This document shows positions 62,552-64,000 of a stretch of 64,000 nt of DNA, piece after piece. Position numbers and translations under genes: made by a program. The stretch is from contig NZ_CP097763.1 in assembly GCF_023586525.1 (NCBI RefSeq), positions 496,001 through 560,000 of the forward strand, given 5' to 3'. How positions within the stretch are numbered: the stretch's first letter is position 1; each line of letters starts with the position of its first letter. Under the pieces are notes generated by a model that saw only the letters and a program-made list of their open reading frames with translations, was not told the origin of the DNA and did no database searches. The stretch is from Candidatus Blochmannia vicinus. Lineage in GTDB: Bacteria; Pseudomonadota; Gammaproteobacteria; Enterobacterales; Enterobacteriaceae.

Positions 62552-64000
62552 ATGATAACACCATTTAAATTACTTACTAAAATTTTTAAAAATAGAAATG
62601 AGCGAGCACTACATCGTATGCAAAAAGTGGTGGATATTATAAATTGTATGGAAAAAGACATAGAAAAGTTAAATGATAATCAACTCGCATCTAAAACTAA
62701 CGAGTTTCGTGTATCTATTAAATCAGGTATAAAATGTGAAGAACTATTACCACAAACGTTTGCTGTAGTGCGTGAAGCTATCAAGAGGATATTTAATATA
62801 CGTCTTTTTGATTCCCAATTATTGGGCGGAATAGTTTTAAACAATCGTTGTATCGCGGAAATGAAAACTGGAGAGGGAAAAACTTTAACCGCTACTTTAC
62901 CCGCTTACTTAAACGCATTAAGCGGTAAAGGAGTACATATCGTTACAGTTAATAATTACTTAGCACATAGAGATGCAGTAAATAATAAACCATTATTTGA
63001 GTTTTTAGGCTTAACTGTTGGAATTAATTTACCAGAACAATCAGCATCTATGAAACGTGCTGCGTATGCAGCAGACATTACTTATGGAACAAATAATGAA
63101 TATGGCTTCGATTATTTGCGTGACAATATGGTTTTTGTTCCGGAAGAACGGGTACAACGAGGATTATATTATGCATTAGTAGATGAAGTAGATTCTATTT
63201 TGATTGATGAGGCTCGTACCCCATTGGTCATTTCCGGCCCATCAGATGATACTTCTTTACTATACTTAAAAATAAACGAATTGGTTTTTAGCATAATTCA
63301 ACAAAATAAAAAAAATGCAAACGATTTACAAAAAGAAGAATATTTCACAGTTGATGAAAAATCAAGACAAATTATATTAACTGAGCAAGGATTAGTATTG
63401 ATCGAACAATTATTAATTAAATCTGGGATCATGACTCAAGGTGAATCATTATATTCATCAGATAATATTATATTGATGCACCATGTTAACGCGGCGTTTC
63501 GTGCGCATATTTTATTCGCATGCGAAGTGGATTATCTTGTTAAAAATGGTGAAATACTGATTATTGATGAACATACAGGACGTGTGATGCCGGGTCGTCG
63601 ATGGTCAGATGGATTACACCAAGCAATAGAAGCTAAGGAACGAGTAACGGTTCAAAATGAGAATCAAACATTAGCTTCAATTACATTTCAAAATTATTTT
63701 CGTTTATATGAAAAATTATCTGGTATGACTGGAACTGCTCATACTGAAGCATTTGAGTTTCAATCTATCTATAAATTAGATACTATTGTTATACCAACTA
63801 ATCGTCCTATGATCCGTAACGATTTACCAGATGTGATTTATATGACAGAACGCGAAAAAATTGATGCTATTATTAATGATGTTAAAGATTGTGTTAAACG
63901 TAATCAGCCAGTTTTAGTAGGAACTATATCGATTGACAAATCTGAAATTATTTCTCGTGCTTTAAAACAAGCTGGAATCGTTCACAAAGTTTTAAATGCT
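62552..64000 (+). CDS. secA: Preprotein translocase ATPase SecA (5' part, runs off the window)
   Basis: SecA drives secretory proteins through SecYEG. The open frame starts at ATG 62552 and stays open for 483 codons to the last base; E. coli SecA has 901. Seen: N-terminal helix ([19 protein letters not shown]), Walker A MKTGEGKT (104-111), [23 protein letters not shown], Walker B with DEVD (211-214) followed by [15 protein letters not shown], the preprotein-crosslinking domain with [21 protein letters not shown], and the start of the second nucleotide-binding fold ([18 protein letters not shown]). SecM control is absent upstream. Confidence 0.97.
   Translation, partial: MITPFKLLTKIFKNRNERALHRMQKVVDIINCMEKDIEKLNDNQLASKTNEFRVSIKSGIKCEELLPQTFAVVREAIKRIFNIRLFDSQLLGGIVLNNRCIAEMKTGEGKTLTATLPAYLNALSGKGVHIVTVNNYLAHRDAVNNKPLFEFLGLTVGINLPEQSASMKRAAYAADITYGTNNEYGFDYLRDNMVFVPEERVQRGLYYALVDEVDSILIDEARTPLVISGPSDDTSLLYLKINELVFSIIQQNKKNANDLQKEEYFTVDEKSRQIILTEQGLVLIEQLLIKSGIMTQGESLYSSDNIILMHHVNAAFRAHILFACEVDYLVKNGEILIIDEHTGRVMPGRRWSDGLHQAIEAKERVTVQNENQTLASITFQNYFRLYEKLSGMTGTAHTEAFEFQSIYKLDTIVIPTNRPMIRNDLPDVIYMTEREKIDAIINDVKDCVKRNQPVLVGTISIDKSEIISRALKQAGIVHKVLNA

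Overview
The window is a low-GC chromosome segment from a gammaproteobacterium (Enterobacterales) with a strongly reduced genome. It is most consistent with an insect endosymbiont of the Blochmannia type (carpenter-ant symbionts). Evidence: nearly every protein aligns end to end with its Escherichia coli counterpart, intergenic DNA is extremely AT-rich, there are no mobile elements or transcription factors, and nutritional pathways (threonine, leucine, lysine/mDAP, carbamoyl phosphate) and a full envelope gene set are kept. Genus assignment is inference; species cannot be told from the sequence alone. All comparisons with E. coli are from memory of those proteins, not from a database search.

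Layout. (1) 1-10.7 kb: nusA-infB-rbfA-truB-rpsO-pnp-deaD, the E. coli 71-min transcription/translation/RNA-decay cluster, without nlpI. (2) 10.8-11.3 kb: a small divergent gene recognised as holD (DNA polymerase III psi). (3) 12.2-16.9 kb: thrABC. (4) 17.3-20.9 kb: dnaK-dnaJ behind a heat-shock-like promoter, then rpsT on the minus strand. (5) 21.1-32.8 kb: ribF-ileS-lspA-ispH, dapB, carAB, folA. (6) 33.0-39.5 kb, minus strand: lptD-surA-pdxA-rsmA-apaH. (7) 40.0-44.8 kb, minus strand: leuABCD. (8) 45.2-61.8 kb: the dcw division and wall cluster rsmH-ftsL-ftsI-murE-murF-mraY-murD-ftsW-murG-murC-ftsQ-ftsA-ftsZ-lpxC. (9) 62.6 kb to the end: secA, cut by the window edge. From thrA to secA, gene order and strand match E. 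coli 0-2.5 min exactly; the differences are deletions (among them fkpB, apaG, djlA, leuL/leuO/ilvIH, mraZ, ddlB and secM). The only rearrangement junction is between deaD and holD.

How the genes work together: the segment covers translation initiation and RNA turnover, protein folding, export of amino acids useful to a host (Thr, Leu), synthesis of meso-DAP peptidoglycan and its division machinery, and LPS synthesis and outer-membrane insertion (lpxC, lptD, surA). The cell evidently keeps a Gram-negative envelope.

Most unusual signal: a set of very long perfect palindromes with unrelated sequences. They include a 76-bp spacer-free palindrome plus a 44-bp one in the rsmA-apaH gap, a 36+3+36-bp inverted repeat beside the rpsT ribosome-binding site, a 25-bp-stem hairpin after dapB, and a GC-rich 36-bp palindrome inside the leuC reading frame. 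Other points of note: a probable AUU start for ispH, UUG starts for pnp and rpsT, a TruB lacking its C-terminal domain, and a SurA whose two PPIase domains have lost their hallmark loops. I see no novel gene system, CRISPR array, tRNA, rRNA or mobile element.
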